Assembly (NCBI RefSeq): GCF_000702585.1
Contig: NZ_JNIQ01000001.1
Coordinates: 1,059,001 to 1,123,000 of the forward strand
Source: Exiguobacterium aurantiacum DSM 6208
Lineage (GTDB): Bacteria; Bacillota; Bacilli; Exiguobacteriales; Exiguobacteriaceae
Direction of reading: 5' to 3'
DNA length: 64,000 bases
Positions 33,452-42,101 of this stretch are shown here, in pieces. The translations under genes were made by a program, and so were the position numbers. The notes beneath the pieces are model-generated. The model was not told the origin of the DNA. It saw only the letters and a list, made by a program, of their open reading frames with translations, and made no database searches. The stretch's first letter is position 1, and the number at the start of each line of letters is the position of its first letter.

Positions 33452-33733
33452 ATGATTGTGAGATGTAGCCATTGCGGGCATGGACAGTTCGTCAAAGACC
33501 ATAAGTTTGATCGTCACTACCGCGCAGAATATGAAACGGCGATTCTCGTATTTTGTGACCGTAGATGTTGCGACTCGTCACAAGTACCAATCCCAAGAGG
33601 CTACATTAAATTAGGCATGTGGCTTGGTGGATGGTCACTCGTCCGATTGATGACGACAGAAGAGTATAAAGCCATGAAACGGACAAAGCGGATACTAGAA
33701 GCCGGTCTTGCGCAAATGGACACCGAGGATTAA
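33452..33733 (+). CDS. Small cysteine-rich protein, unknown function
   Basis: A 93-residue protein starting at ATG behind GAGGTGACTTCCC. It has a CSHCGH knuckle near the N-terminus and CDRRCCDS about 30 residues later, so it may bind one zinc ion. Its ending is a basic helix (EEYKAMKRTKRILEAGL). No family is recognised. It converges with the CDF transporter gene without a visible terminator. Confidence 0.6.
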   Translation: MIVRCSHCGHGQFVKDHKFDRHYRAEYETAILVFCDRRCCDSSQVPIPRGYIKLGMWLGGWSLVRLMTTEEYKAMKRTKRILEAGLAQMDTED

Positions 33734-33737
33734 GGGT

Positions 33738-34649
33738 TTACTCCGCCCAACGATTGTCATGGGTGAACGAGACGGTCAGCCATTTCTCATACGGTAAGAA
33801 GGCGAGCGCGTCGAACAGCTGTTGCCGAATCTTGTCCTGGTCGGCGATCGTGTCGTACGGGTAGTCGCGCGGGACGACGAGGTCGATTTCAAGGAACAAG
33901 ACGTTGCCGGACTTTGTCGTGCGAACGTACGTCTTGTCGACGTCGAATTGATGGGCGACTTGGAGTACGGTCAACCGAATTTGGTTGCTGTAGGGCGTGC
34001 CCGTGTCCATGTCAATCAGTTCTTTGATGGCCGTCCACATCTCGATGAGCGGGGTGCGGACGAGCCAAAGGGCGCTCAAGATGAGCATGACCGGGTCGAT
34101 GTAAGGGGCGACGGCCTCGAACGAGAGCCAGACGAGCACTTGGGCGATGAGATATCCGATGAGGCCGCTGACGGTGAGTAGCGTATCGAGCCGCCATTGT
34201 ACGACTTCCGCCGTGACGAGCCCGGAGCTCGCCTTCATCTTGAAGCTGTTCAAATAGCGATAGATGCTATACGAGATGCCGGCGCTGATGGCAAGGTAGA
34301 CGAGGGCACCGCCAAGGACGAGGTCGTTCCCGCCAGCGCGGATATCGTCGATGGCCCCGAGGACGGCGTTGACGATGACGAATAAGAGCACCCCGTACTG
34401 GAACAAGATGATGAACGGTTCAATCGTGCTCTTGCCGAACGGGAAGCGTTTATCGGCCGTCAGCATGAACATACCGGCCCGAAGCGAGATCCAGCTCATG
34501 ATGACGCTCAAGAATGAATACACACCGTCAAACAAGATGAACGACGAGGACAGCCAGAGGCCGACGAGAATGCCGGCGATGGCGAAGAAGAGCGAGGCAA
34601 AAACGGAGACGCGTAAGACGAAGCGCTCGAGTTTTGGATCTTTTGGCAT
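33738..34649 (-). CDS. Cation diffusion facilitator family transporter
   Basis: A 303-residue membrane protein with six predicted helices in the first 215 residues and a cytoplasmic C-terminal domain (residues 215-303), as in the CDF family. In helix 2 the usual metal-site DS-x(3)-D is altered to FDGVYSF, and in helix 5 RLDTLLTV keeps one aspartate, so it belongs to a diverged branch (YdfM/YeaB-like) and its metal cannot be predicted. The start follows AAGGAGACATCTTT. Confidence 0.8.
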   Translation of the reverse strand: MPKDPKLERFVLRVSVFASLFFAIAGILVGLWLSSSFILFDGVYSFLSVIMSWISLRAGMFMLTADKRFPFGKSTIEPFIILFQYGVLLFVIVNAVLGAIDDIRAGGNDLVLGGALVYLAISAGISYSIYRYLNSFKMKASSGLVTAEVVQWRLDTLLTVSGLIGYLIAQVLVWLSFEAVAPYIDPVMLILSALWLVRTPLIEMWTAIKELIDMDTGTPYSNQIRLTVLQVAHQFDVDKTYVRTTKSGNVLFLEIDLVVPRDYPYDTIADQDKIRQQLFDALAFLPYEKWLTVSFTHDNRWAE

Positions 34650-34843
34650 AAAGATGTCTCCTTATAACGAAAACTGAATATGATGGTACCTCTTTTCCCG
34701 TTCGCTACACATTTTAGTCTGGTCACTCTCTAGCTGCCAAAGAAGGAGAAAATGATTGTTTAGATAATGTTGTTAGAGCGGTGACCCGTGCTGAATGTGA
34801 TAGAACTGTAAGTTGAAAACTTGAACAAAAGGAGCAAAATTCA

Positions 34844-35308
34844 TTGAAAGACAAGCGACACGTTATGATAGGAAGCTTAGTTATCATGGCAATCTTACTA
34901 CTCCTCCCACTCCAACAAATGCTTGCGATGGATGAGCCGGAATACTTGATCTTCGAAGGACAAAGTGACTCATGGAAGGTCGTCATCGAGGTGCGGCAAT
35001 CAAAAAGAAACCTTAATCGATACGTTGTCAGTGAACGACATGAACTGAATTATAGCGGTGAGCCGATAGAAGGCGAGGTCCGAGACTACCCGGTGGAATG
35101 GCGGATACAAAGTGTCCTGTCTTCAAAAAAATCATCCAGTATGGTCAGTCATTTTTCGGAGTTCCTTGGCACTGCGGAAGGCGGTACGACGATGGAGACG
35201 AATGCTAGCAGTAAAGTGGCAGACGTTGATGATGTATTCCAAGTCGATATCGTTTGGAATGAGGGGATGAATGAACAAGTCACTTTGACATGCGTTGCTT
35301 GGGAGTGA
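34844..35308 (+). CDS. Exported protein of unknown function
   Basis: A 154-residue protein with a likely TTG start 9 bases after AAAGGAG; an ATG seven codons later is possible. Residues 8-28 are hydrophobic (MIGSLVIMAILLLLPLQQMLA), a signal peptide or anchor. The rest is beta-rich and polar (SWKVVIEVRQSKRNLNRYVV), ending in VDIVWNEGMNEQVTLTC. Base composition is lower in GC than the neighbours. No family is recognised. Confidence 0.55.
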   Translation: MKDKRHVMIGSLVIMAILLLLPLQQMLAMDEPEYLIFEGQSDSWKVVIEVRQSKRNLNRYVVSERHELNYSGEPIEGEVRDYPVEWRIQSVLSSKKSSSMVSHFSEFLGTAEGGTTMETNASSKVADVDDVFQVDIVWNEGMNEQVTLTCVAWE

Positions 35309-35401
35309 ATTGCGACCCAGTTAATTGGAAAAATTGGTTACGCATCATGAAACAAATCCTGTATACTCAAACAAACACATAGAGGTTTAGGGGGGATTAG
35401 G

Positions 35402-35962
35402 ATGAAGTTTGTGATTTTGTTCGGCCCGCAAGCCGTCGGTAAGATGACGGTCGGGCAGGAGTTGGCGAAAGAGACCGGGTTAAAGCTATTCCATAACCAT
35501 ATGACGATTGACCTCGTCAGCCCGTTCTTCAGTTACGGGACGAGAGAGGGACGCCGAATCGTCGAACTGTTTCGGGAAGAACTGTTCGAATCGGTCGCGA
35601 AAAGCGACTTACCCGGCATGATCTTCACGTTCGTCTGGGCGTTCGACATGGAAGAGGACTGGGCGTACGTCCGTCATGTGACGACGATTTTCGAGTCGCG
35701 CGGGGCTGAGATTTATTACGTGGAACTCGAGGCGGACATCGAGGAACGGCTCATCCGCAACACGACCGAGAATCGGCTCACGCATAAGCCGACGAAACGG
35801 GACATCGCCTGGTCGGAAGGGGAATTGAAGCAGACGGCGACGATGTACCGCTTGAACTCGCGGCACGGGGAGCTCGACGTCGACAACTATTTACGAATCG
35901 ACAACACGCATCTCGACGCGACGACCGTCGCGGCACGCATCAAACAACATTTCCAGCTATGA
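35402..35962 (+). CDS. P-loop kinase-like ATPase
   Basis: A 186-residue protein with a Walker A variant GPQAVGKMTVG at residues 8-18, followed by a HNHMTIDL segment as in small P-loop kinases of the shikimate/adenylate kinase-like AAA_18/AAA_33 type. A lid-like stretch (ERLIRNTTENRLTHKPTKRD) lies near residues 118-140. It probably phosphorylates a small molecule or nucleotide, unidentified. The ribosome binding site is GGGGGATTAGG. Confidence 0.72.
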   Translation: MKFVILFGPQAVGKMTVGQELAKETGLKLFHNHMTIDLVSPFFSYGTREGRRIVELFREELFESVAKSDLPGMIFTFVWAFDMEEDWAYVRHVTTIFESRGAEIYYVELEADIEERLIRNTTENRLTHKPTKRDIAWSEGELKQTATMYRLNSRHGELDVDNYLRIDNTHLDATTVAARIKQHFQL

Positions 35963-35965
35963 CGA

Positions 35966-35993
35966 AAGCGAGTCCCAGGGAAGGGGCTCGCTT
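35966..35993 (+). terminator. Intrinsic terminator
   Basis: AAGCGAGTCCC / GGGGCTCGCTT forms an 11-bp stem with a 6-base loop; the T-run after it is weak. Confidence 0.6.
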
Positions 35994-36099
35994 GTGTTAT
36001 GTCCACCAGTCGGGAAGGTGCGTGTACAATTGGCCATTACGCTTTCATTGCAACGCGCACGTATGTTGCGTAAAGTTGAAAGTAGAAAGGCGGGATACG

Positions 36100-36315
36100 A
36101 TGTTATTCAAAAAGAAAGCAGACGTAGAAGGAACGAAACGATTCGCTGTGAAGCTGACGGAACAGTTGCCGGAACTCGGACAAGTGACGATCCTCGTCGA
36201 CACCACGACCGGCGTCAACTACATCCAGACGTGGGTCGGTACGAGCGGGGGTATCACGCCACTTCTTGACGCGAACGGGGACGTCGTCATCGACAATGTG
36301 TCGCCTTATCAGTGA
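36100..36315 (+). CDS. DUF6440-like small protein
   Basis: A 71-residue protein starting at ATG behind GAAAGGCGGGATACG; a longer frame upstream runs through the preceding terminator and is not coding. The core ILVDTTTGVNYIQTWVGTSG followed by GITPLLDANGDVVI is the DUF6440 pattern. It is cytoplasmic and beta-rich. Function unknown. Confidence 0.7.
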   Translation: MLFKKKADVEGTKRFAVKLTEQLPELGQVTILVDTTTGVNYIQTWVGTSGGITPLLDANGDVVIDNVSPYQ

Positions 36316-36348
36316 CGATGAATCGGATTGAGAAAGGATTGGAGTCGT

Positions 36349-37053
36349 ATGCACATCATCGAGTTTAACGGGGTCAGTCACGGGGACATCTTACATAACG
36401 TGACGGGCTATTTTAGAGAAGGACGGATTACGACGTTCGTCGGTCCGAGTGGTGCCGGGAAGACGACGTGTTTGAAGCATATCAACGGCTTGCTGTCACC
36501 GGACGGGGGCGATATTTATTTCAAAGGCGAGAACATTCGCGACATTGATATCATCGCCCTGCGCAAACGGATCGGGATGGCGTTCCAGAGCGCGCCGATG
36601 ATTGACGGGACGGTGTATGACAATCTGAACTTGCCGAAATCAATCTTCGGGGAGACGCTCGACCGGGACAAGGCGGCCTCGCTGTTACGAGATGTCGACT
36701 TGAACGAGCAGATGCTCGACAAGCCCGTCAAAAGGCTGTCGGGCGGGGAACGGAGCCGCGTCGCCATCGCCCGGACGCTCGTCAACAAGCCGGACGTGTT
36801 GCTTTTAGATGAGATCACGGCGAGCCTCGACTATCGGACGGTGAAAGAGATTGAACGGCTCATCGTCCGCCTGCAGCGCGAATATGGGGTCACCGTCATT
36901 TGGATCACCCATGACTTGGATCAAGCGCGTCGTGTCAGTGACGACATGTGGTTTTTACGGAACGGCGAATTGATCGAGTTCGGGGACGCCTCGTTCATCG
37001 ATGAGTCGGACAATCCGATGATCGGGCGGTTCGTGAGGGGGGAAGAGCTATGA
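36349..37053 (+). CDS. fetA: ABC ATPase of a FetAB-type metal exporter
   Basis: A 234-residue ATPase starting at ATG behind GGATTGGAGTCGT. Walker A is GPSGAGKTT, the Q-loop is GMAFQSAPMIDG, the signature is LSGGERSRVA, Walker B is VLLLDEITASLD and the switch histidine is in ITHD. The next gene is a UPF0014/FetB permease and overlaps it by 4 bases. In E. coli FetAB exports iron and protects against peroxide. The same role here is inferred from the pairing. Confidence 0.82.
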   Translation: MHIIEFNGVSHGDILHNVTGYFREGRITTFVGPSGAGKTTCLKHINGLLSPDGGDIYFKGENIRDIDIIALRKRIGMAFQSAPMIDGTVYDNLNLPKSIFGETLDRDKAASLLRDVDLNEQMLDKPVKRLSGGERSRVAIARTLVNKPDVLLLDEITASLDYRTVKEIERLIVRLQREYGVTVIWITHDLDQARRVSDDMWFLRNGELIEFGDASFIDESDNPMIGRFVRGEEL

Positions 37054-37823
37054 CGTTCGTTGAATTGATGACGTCACTCATTTTTGTGGCGATTCCGCTC
37101 GGACTGGCGCTTTATCTCAAGCTCGGACTCGAACGTGACATCTTCATCGCGACGGTGCGTTCCATCATCCAACTGTTGGTGATTGGCTACATCTTAACGT
37201 TCGTCTTCGAGAGCGCCAACCCGGTATTCATGCTGCTCATGATTCTTCTCATGATCGGGGCGGCGACGCAGAATATCATCAAAAAAGGGGACGGCATCCC
37301 GGGCATCACGTGGATGATCGTCCTCACGCTCGTCACGGTCGAGGCGTTGACGATGGGGCTCATGCTCGGGTTCGGGATCATCCCGTTCGAGCCGGACAAA
37401 GTCATCCCGATCAGCGGCATGGTCATCGGCAACTGTATGGTGTTGTCGCTCCTGTTCTTGAACAAGTTCAAAGACGAGGTCGAGCGGAGCGACGAGGTGA
37501 TCGAGCTCGTCTTGTCGATGGGCGGGGCGCCGAAGACGGCGATCGACCGGAGCTTGAAGAACGCCATCCGCACGAGCATGATCCCGACGGTCGAGGCGCA
37601 AAAGACGATGGGGCTCGTCCAACTGCCGGGCATGATGAGCGGGCTCATCATCGGCGGGGCCGACCCGATGGAGGCGGTGCTCTATCAACTCCTCATCTTG
37701 TTCCTCATCTTGACGACGGCGACGATTTCGGCCGTCATGGTCGGCTATCTCGCTTATCCGCGTCTGTTCAATGAGAAGCTTCAGTTCGTCGGCTTGACGT
37801 ACGAGAAAGGGGACACGACATGA
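37050..37823 (+). CDS. fetB: FetB/YbbM (UPF0014) family permease
   Basis: A 257-residue membrane protein with seven predicted helices. The family landmarks are the conserved central region VIGNCMVLSLLFLNKFKDEVE and the stretch TSMIPTVEAQKTMGLVQLPGMMSG, which is diagnostic of UPF0014. It overlaps both the ATPase gene before and the VOC gene after it by 4 bases, so the three are one transcript. It likely forms the membrane part of the metal exporter. Confidence 0.88.
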   Translation: MTFVELMTSLIFVAIPLGLALYLKLGLERDIFIATVRSIIQLLVIGYILTFVFESANPVFMLLMILLMIGAATQNIIKKGDGIPGITWMIVLTLVTVEALTMGLMLGFGIIPFEPDKVIPISGMVIGNCMVLSLLFLNKFKDEVERSDEVIELVLSMGGAPKTAIDRSLKNAIRTSMIPTVEAQKTMGLVQLPGMMSGLIIGGADPMEAVLYQLLILFLILTTATISAVMVGYLAYPRLFNEKLQFVGLTYEKGDTT

Positions 37824-38182
37824 TTACAGGCATCCATCACGTTCAAATCACGATCCCGACCGGGGAAGAAGCACGGGCCCGTGCCTTCTATTGCGATTTG
37901 CTCGGTTTAGAAGAGATTGAAAAGCCTGAGTCGCTACGAGGACGCGGCGGATTTTGGCTTCAAGTTGGAGACCAAAGCGTCCACGTCGGTGCAGAGGACG
38001 GTGTCGACCGGTCCCGAACGAAAGCACACGTCGCCTATGCTGTTACGGATTTGGAGGCATGGGGACGACGGTTGGAAGCGGAAGGGATTGACCGCATCAC
38101 GGGCATCCCGATTCCGGGTTTTGAACGGTTCGAGTTCCGTGACCCGTTCGGCAACCGTGTCGAGATGATTCAAAAGATATGA
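37820..38182 (+). CDS. VOC/glyoxalase superfamily protein
   Basis: A 120-residue protein of the vicinal oxygen chelate fold. The pattern GIHHVQITIP, RAFYCDLLGLEEIEKP, HVAYAVTDLEAWGRRLE and FRDPFGNRVEMIQ is typical, with metal-ligand positions His near 7, His near 71 and Glu near 116. Members include glyoxalase, dioxygenases and fosfomycin-type resistance proteins. It is coupled to the FetAB genes by ATGA, which may be chance or a stress link. Confidence 0.82.
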   Translation: MITGIHHVQITIPTGEEARARAFYCDLLGLEEIEKPESLRGRGGFWLQVGDQSVHVGAEDGVDRSRTKAHVAYAVTDLEAWGRRLEAEGIDRITGIPIPGFERFEFRDPFGNRVEMIQKI

Positions 38183-38183
38183 C

Positions 38184-38212
38184 AAAGGAGCACCCATCGC
38201 GGGTGCTCCTTT
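38184..38212. terminator. Bidirectional terminator
   Basis: AAAGGAGCACCC / GGGTGCTCCTTT is a perfect 12-bp stem with a 5-base loop between convergent genes. Confidence 0.87.
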
Positions 38213-38215
38213 GTT

Positions 38216-38557
38216 TTATGAAATTGGTGTTCCTTGATGAAACTTCATTTTCCACGTTCCGTCAATCCGTACCCAAATCGAGCTGCGAAGCGCAACGTTT
38301 CCGATCGCACGGTTCTCGGTCCGATACGTGGCGAGGACGACGTCGTCGCGGATGACTTCGAGGTTGAAGTCGGTGAGCGAGACGTCGATGTCGCCGAGGT
38401 CCATCGTGTTCGTGTCCTCTTCTTTGTAGAGGAGGCGTCCGGAGCTGCCGATCTCAAAGAAATCTTCCGTCAACAGCTCTCGTAACCGCTCCGGTGACGA
38501 ACGGACTTCTGACGTCAACAATAACCGTTCCTTCTCTTCGATCAATGGTGCGAGCAT
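38216..38557 (-). CDS. DUF4440 / NTF2-like protein
   Basis: A 113-residue protein with the cone-shaped NTF2-like pattern: an N-terminal helix (SPERLRELLTEDFFEIGSSG), then strands FNLEVIRDDVVLATYRTE and a closing SIWVRIDGTWKMKFHQGTP. The family binds small ligands or acts as an isomerase or a simple domain partner. The start follows GAAAGGAGTGACACG. It sits downstream of the SMR pair on the same strand. Confidence 0.78.
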   Translation of the reverse strand: MLAPLIEEKERLLLTSEVRSSPERLRELLTEDFFEIGSSGRLLYKEEDTNTMDLGDIDVSLTDFNLEVIRDDVVLATYRTENRAIGNVALRSSIWVRIDGTWKMKFHQGTPIS

Positions 38558-38579
38558 CGTGTCACTCCTTTCTGGACGG

Positions 38580-38915
38580 TCAACCGTGTACCGTATTCGT
38601 TTTCCCGAAATTCATGACGATGACACCGAGCACGATGACGATGAGTCCGATACTGTTCAAAGTCGACAACACCTCGCCGTAGATGAACACGCCGATCAGC
38701 CCCGTCGCGACCGTGCCGAGGCCGGCCCAAACGCTGTAGGCGATGCTGAGCGGGATCGTCTTCAAGACGATGCCCATGAGCGTGAACGAGACGGCGAAAC
38801 TCGCGAGCAGAATCATGCTCGGAACGAGTTGTGTGAACCCGTCCGACAGCTTCAACATCGAGGTCCCGAGCACCTCGAACGCGATCGAGAACAGTAACAA
38901 TATATATCCTTTCAT
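38580..38915 (-). CDS. SMR family efflux protein, subunit 2
   Basis: A 111-residue protein with four membrane helices. It has the family Glu in SIAFEVLGTSMLKLSDG (helix 1), the GIVLKTIPLSIAYSVWAGLGT segment of helices 2-3, and helix 4 (GLIVIVLGVIVMNF). The start follows GGAGGGACATGG. It is paired with a second SMR gene 11 bases upstream; paired SMR genes such as YkkCD and EbrAB act as heterodimeric drug or guanidine-type exporters using the proton gradient. Confidence 0.88.
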   Translation of the reverse strand: MKGYILLLFSIAFEVLGTSMLKLSDGFTQLVPSMILLASFAVSFTLMGIVLKTIPLSIAYSVWAGLGTVATGLIGVFIYGEVLSTLNSIGLIVIVLGVIVMNFGKTNTVHG

Positions 38916-38926
38916 CCATGTCCCTC

Positions 38927-39235
38927 CTATACTTTCATCAACACGAGCCCGACGATGACGAGCCCGATGCCGGCGACGGTCTGTTTGCGGATTTGCTCGT
39001 TGAAGACGAGGAAGCCGATGAGTGCCGTCGCAGCCGTGCCGACCCCGCTCCAAAACGCGTAGGCGAAGCTGAGCGGGATGGACAGGAGGGCGAGCGACAA
39101 TAGATAAAACGCCGTCACATAGCCGAGCGCGACCCCAAGAATCGGGAGACGGTTCGATGACGTCGCGTTGAGCTTGAGCATGCTCGAGCCGAACACTTCA
39201 GAGATGATCGCTCCGGCGAGATAGAGGAAGCCCAT
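38927..39235 (-). CDS. SMR family efflux protein, subunit 1
   Basis: A 102-residue four-helix protein starting at ATG behind CAGGTGGCTAAG. The helix-1 glutamate is in GAIISEVFGSSMLKL, and helices 2-3 contain LSIPLSFAYAFWSGVGTA, as in EmrE-like proteins. It is the partner of the gene at 38580-38915 and lies one base after the TetR regulator gene's stop, so regulator and pump are one operon. Confidence 0.88.
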   Translation of the reverse strand: MGFLYLAGAIISEVFGSSMLKLNATSSNRLPILGVALGYVTAFYLLSLALLSIPLSFAYAFWSGVGTAATALIGFLVFNEQIRKQTVAGIGLVIVGLVLMKV

Positions 39236-39236
39236 C

Positions 39237-39758
39237 TTAGCCACCTGCCTGTTCGAGCGTGTCACACTTCTGACGGAGGAGGCGGGCGGCCTCGTCTTTG
39301 AAGGCGTCGCTATAGCCGTACGTCAACGCGAACCAGAAGCCGTCGCACAACAGCCGGAGTTCGAGCACGCGCGGGTCGGCCCCGTCGGCGAGAAAGCGTT
39401 CATCCCATCGGCGCGCCGCCTCATTCCAGAGCTCACCGCTCGCGTCTTCTTGTGACGAGATGAAAACGGCGCTCAGACCGATTCGTGCCGCGTCCATGTA
39501 GTCGAGTGTCGCCTGAGCGTAAGCTCGTGTGAACGGGTACGGTCCGTCCGTCATATGATGATGGATCCGTGTCTCGAACTCGGTGATGGCGAGCTCGTTC
39601 ATTTGGCGTAATAAGTTGTCTTTCGTCTCGAAGTGGTAGAGCACACCGGCTTTCGTGATGCCGACACGTGCGGCGAGCCGCTCGAGCGATAACTGTTGGA
39701 TGCCGTCCTCCCGAATCATATAGGCGGCCGTCTCAAGGAGTAATTGTTTTTTGTTCAT
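39237..39758 (-). CDS. TetR family repressor of the SMR operon
   Basis: A 173-residue regulator. The N-terminal 45 residues are the TetR helix-turn-helix (TAAYMIREDGIQQLSLERLA and ITKAGVLYHFETKDNLL). The C-terminal part (residues 60-173) is the ligand-binding helical domain. The ATG at 39758 follows AGGTGAACACG; a GTG nine bases earlier overlaps this site. A perfect 12-bp palindrome lies just upstream, so the gene probably represses itself and the SMR pair until a drug is bound. Confidence 0.9.
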   Translation of the reverse strand: MNKKQLLLETAAYMIREDGIQQLSLERLAARVGITKAGVLYHFETKDNLLRQMNELAITEFETRIHHHMTDGPYPFTRAYAQATLDYMDAARIGLSAVFISSQEDASGELWNEAARRWDERFLADGADPRVLELRLLCDGFWFALTYGYSDAFKDEAARLLRQKCDTLEQAGG

Positions 39759-39770
39759 CGTGTTCACCTC

Positions 39771-39802
39771 ATTTACTTTACTAAACGGTCAGTAAAGTAA
39801 AT
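39771..39802. promoter_or_regulatory. Perfect palindrome, TetR operator
   Basis: Two perfect 12-base arms, ATTTACTTTACT and its complement, are separated by 8 bases. The inner part TTTACT-N8-AGTAAA matches a common TetR-family operator pattern. It lies 12 bases before the repressor start and should block its promoter. Confidence 0.8.
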
Positions 39803-39944
39803 GTATCAATTTCCGTACAAAGTGTCGAGAAAAGGAGGTCTTATTTTCATTAGCTGGGATGTGAATATTATTTTGTCGTTATAAGGAAAGAAAAATATTT
39901 CCAGTCCCTTTTTGACAATTTGGCATTGCACATCCTTTTTTTGT

Positions 39945-39987
39945 TTGATATGCTTCTCAATGAAAACGACAATGATAATCATTATCA
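39945..39987 (+). promoter_or_regulatory. Promoter with Fur box for the siderophore operon
   Basis: TTGATA, a 17-base spacer and GACAAT form a promoter, with -10 overlapping TGATAATCATTATCA (39973-39987), a perfect 7-1-7 Fur box. Iron-loaded Fur would block it. In the 334-base gap between the TetR and lipoprotein genes, nothing else was seen besides this and the TetR operator. Confidence 0.88.
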
Positions 39988-40092
39988 ATTAAAAACTAGT
40001 CCATGCAAGATCCATACATAGAACAGAGGACGTGGACGCGTTCGAGTTGAGACGATTGTCATTCAATACAGATACATAAGGAGATGGACGGA

Positions 40093-41094
40093 ATGGGGAA
40101 ATTTAAAGTGTCACTCATGTTGACATTACTCATCTTCGTGCTTGCCGCATGCGGCGGGACGACAGAGACAAAAGAAACAGGAGAAGTGGAAGGTGCCGAG
40201 GCACCGAAAACGGTTGAAATCACCGATGCGCACGGCACGATTGAAGTACCGGTCAACCCGAAGAAGGTCGTCGCCCTCGACAACCGTACGTTCGAGACGC
40301 TCGCGGCGTGGGACATCGAACTCGCGGCGGCACCGATCGGCTTGTTGCCGGCCGAGTCACCATACGCGAAAGATAGCGATATCGCTGACGTCGGCATGCA
40401 CTTTGAGCCGAACTTAGAGGCGATTGCCGGAGTCGACCCGGACGTCGTCATCGTCGGGCAACGCTTCGCCGATTACTACGAAGACATCAAAAAACTCGTA
40501 CCGAACGCGGCCGTGATCGACTTGTACATCGACATCCCGGAAGATGCGGGCACACCGGGTGAGATTCTCGTCAAAGGATTGACGGACACGACGCTCACGC
40601 TCGGGAAAATCTTTGATAAGAACGAAGAGGCGGCACAGCTCGTTGTGGACCTCGACAACTCAATCGACGGTGTGAAATCAGCTTACAACGGTGAAGACAC
40701 GATCATGTCGGTCATCGTCTCAGGCGGAGACATCGGCTTCTCGGCACCAATTTCGGGCCGCGTCTACGGCCCGATGTATGACATCTTCGGCTGGACACCG
40801 GCGTTAGAAGTCGAGAAGACGACTGGCGACCACCAAGGGGATGAAGTATCGGTCGAAGCGATCGCTGAAAGCAACCCGGACTGGCTCTTCGTCCTTGACC
40901 GCGACGCACCTCTCGCTGGAGCGGAAGGTGCCGTACCGGCAGCGGACGTCATCGACAACGCTCCGGCGCTTCAAAAGACGACAGCCGTCAAAGAAAAGAA
41001 CATCGTCTACGCACCGAACGACACATACTTGAACGAGTCGATTCAAACGTACTCTGAAATGTTCAACGACATCGCACAAGCGCTCAAGAAGTAA
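40093..41094 (+). CDS. Siderophore-binding lipoprotein, YclQ/FatB-like
   Basis: The 333-residue protein starts at the second ATG, 9 bases after GGAG; the first ATG is too close to it. The lipobox is VLAACGG, so it is membrane-tethered outside the cell. The FecB-type periplasmic-binding fold is shown by PVNPKKVVALDNRTFETLAAW, PNLEAIAGVDPDVVIVGQR and the C-terminal VYAPNDTYLNESIQTYSEM. The likely ligand is a catecholate or petrobactin-type iron chelate, by similarity to YclQ. It heads the operon below a Fur box. Confidence 0.88.
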   Translation: MGKFKVSLMLTLLIFVLAACGGTTETKETGEVEGAEAPKTVEITDAHGTIEVPVNPKKVVALDNRTFETLAAWDIELAAAPIGLLPAESPYAKDSDIADVGMHFEPNLEAIAGVDPDVVIVGQRFADYYEDIKKLVPNAAVIDLYIDIPEDAGTPGEILVKGLTDTTLTLGKIFDKNEEAAQLVVDLDNSIDGVKSAYNGEDTIMSVIVSGGDIGFSAPISGRVYGPMYDIFGWTPALEVEKTTGDHQGDEVSVEAIAESNPDWLFVLDRDAPLAGAEGAVPAADVIDNAPALQKTTAVKEKNIVYAPNDTYLNESIQTYSEMFNDIAQALKK

Positions 41095-41105
41095 GGAGTG
41101 CTATC

Positions 41106-42101
41106 GTGCAAACACCACTAACTCGGGCTGAGACATTGTCTCAGCCCTCCTTTTCTACCATATGGACGAAGTCGTTCATCTTCGCGACGCTCGTCGTGCT
41201 GATGCTTGCGGTCTTATCGCTCGTTACGGGCGTGTATGACATTCGCGCCGACTTCGATATGTTTTGGATCACGCGTGTCCCGCGGACGGTCGCCCTCATG
41301 TTGACGGGGGCGGCGATGGCGATGTCGGGGCTCGTCATGCAGCTCATCACCCAAAACCGGCTCGTCGAACCGACGACGACCGGGACGCTCGAATGGGCCG
41401 GGCTCGGGCTCTTGACCGTGTACTTGCTCGTCCCGGCACCGACGCTCATGATGCGGATGACGGGTGCGATCGTGTTCTCGTTCGTCGGTACGATGGTGTT
41501 CTTTTGGTTTTTGCGTTCGGTCAAACTCCGGTCGTCGTTGATCGTCCCGATCATCGGGCTCATGCTCGGTGCCGTCATCTCGGCCGTCTCCACGTTCCTC
41601 GGCCTGTTCTTCCGGATGAGCCAGACGCTCGAAGGCTGGTTCGTCGGTTCGTTCGCCTCGGTCCAGGTCGGACGCTATGAGTATTTATGGCTCATCCTCA
41701 TCTCGACGGTGCTCATCTTTTTGCTCGCGAACCGGTTGACGCTCGCGGGACTCGGAGAAGACGTCGCGACGAGCCTCGGCGTGAACTACAACCAGCTTAT
41801 GATGATCGCGACGGGGCTCATCGCCCTCTCGGTCGGTGTCGTGGCGACGGTCATCGGCAACTTGCCGTTCCTCGGCTTGATCGTCCCGAACCTCGTCTCG
41901 ATGTTTCGCGGAGACGACCTCCGCAGCAACTTGCCGTGGGTATGTGTCGTCGGCATGGGGGCGATTCTCGTCAGTGACTTGATCTCCCGGACGATCATCG
42001 CACCGTTCGAACTGCCGGTCTCACTCATTCTCGGGACGGTCGGTGCGTTCGTCTTCATCGGGATTTTACTTAGACAGCGGAAGCGGGGAGGGGTTCGATG
42101 A
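41106..42101 (+). CDS. FecCD-type iron-siderophore permease, YclN-like
   Basis: A 331-residue membrane protein with a GTG start behind AAGGAGTGCTATC. It has about ten helices and the FecCD/BtuC landmarks RVPRTVALMLTGAAMAMSG in the early part and LGVNYNQLMMIATGLIALSVGVV and FLGLIVPNLV later, the latter being the ATPase-contact region. It overlaps the second permease gene by ATGA. It forms one half of the membrane channel for the siderophore. Confidence 0.92.
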   Translation: MQTPLTRAETLSQPSFSTIWTKSFIFATLVVLMLAVLSLVTGVYDIRADFDMFWITRVPRTVALMLTGAAMAMSGLVMQLITQNRLVEPTTTGTLEWAGLGLLTVYLLVPAPTLMMRMTGAIVFSFVGTMVFFWFLRSVKLRSSLIVPIIGLMLGAVISAVSTFLGLFFRMSQTLEGWFVGSFASVQVGRYEYLWLILISTVLIFLLANRLTLAGLGEDVATSLGVNYNQLMMIATGLIALSVGVVATVIGNLPFLGLIVPNLVSMFRGDDLRSNLPWVCVVGMGAILVSDLISRTIIAPFELPVSLILGTVGAFVFIGILLRQRKRGGVR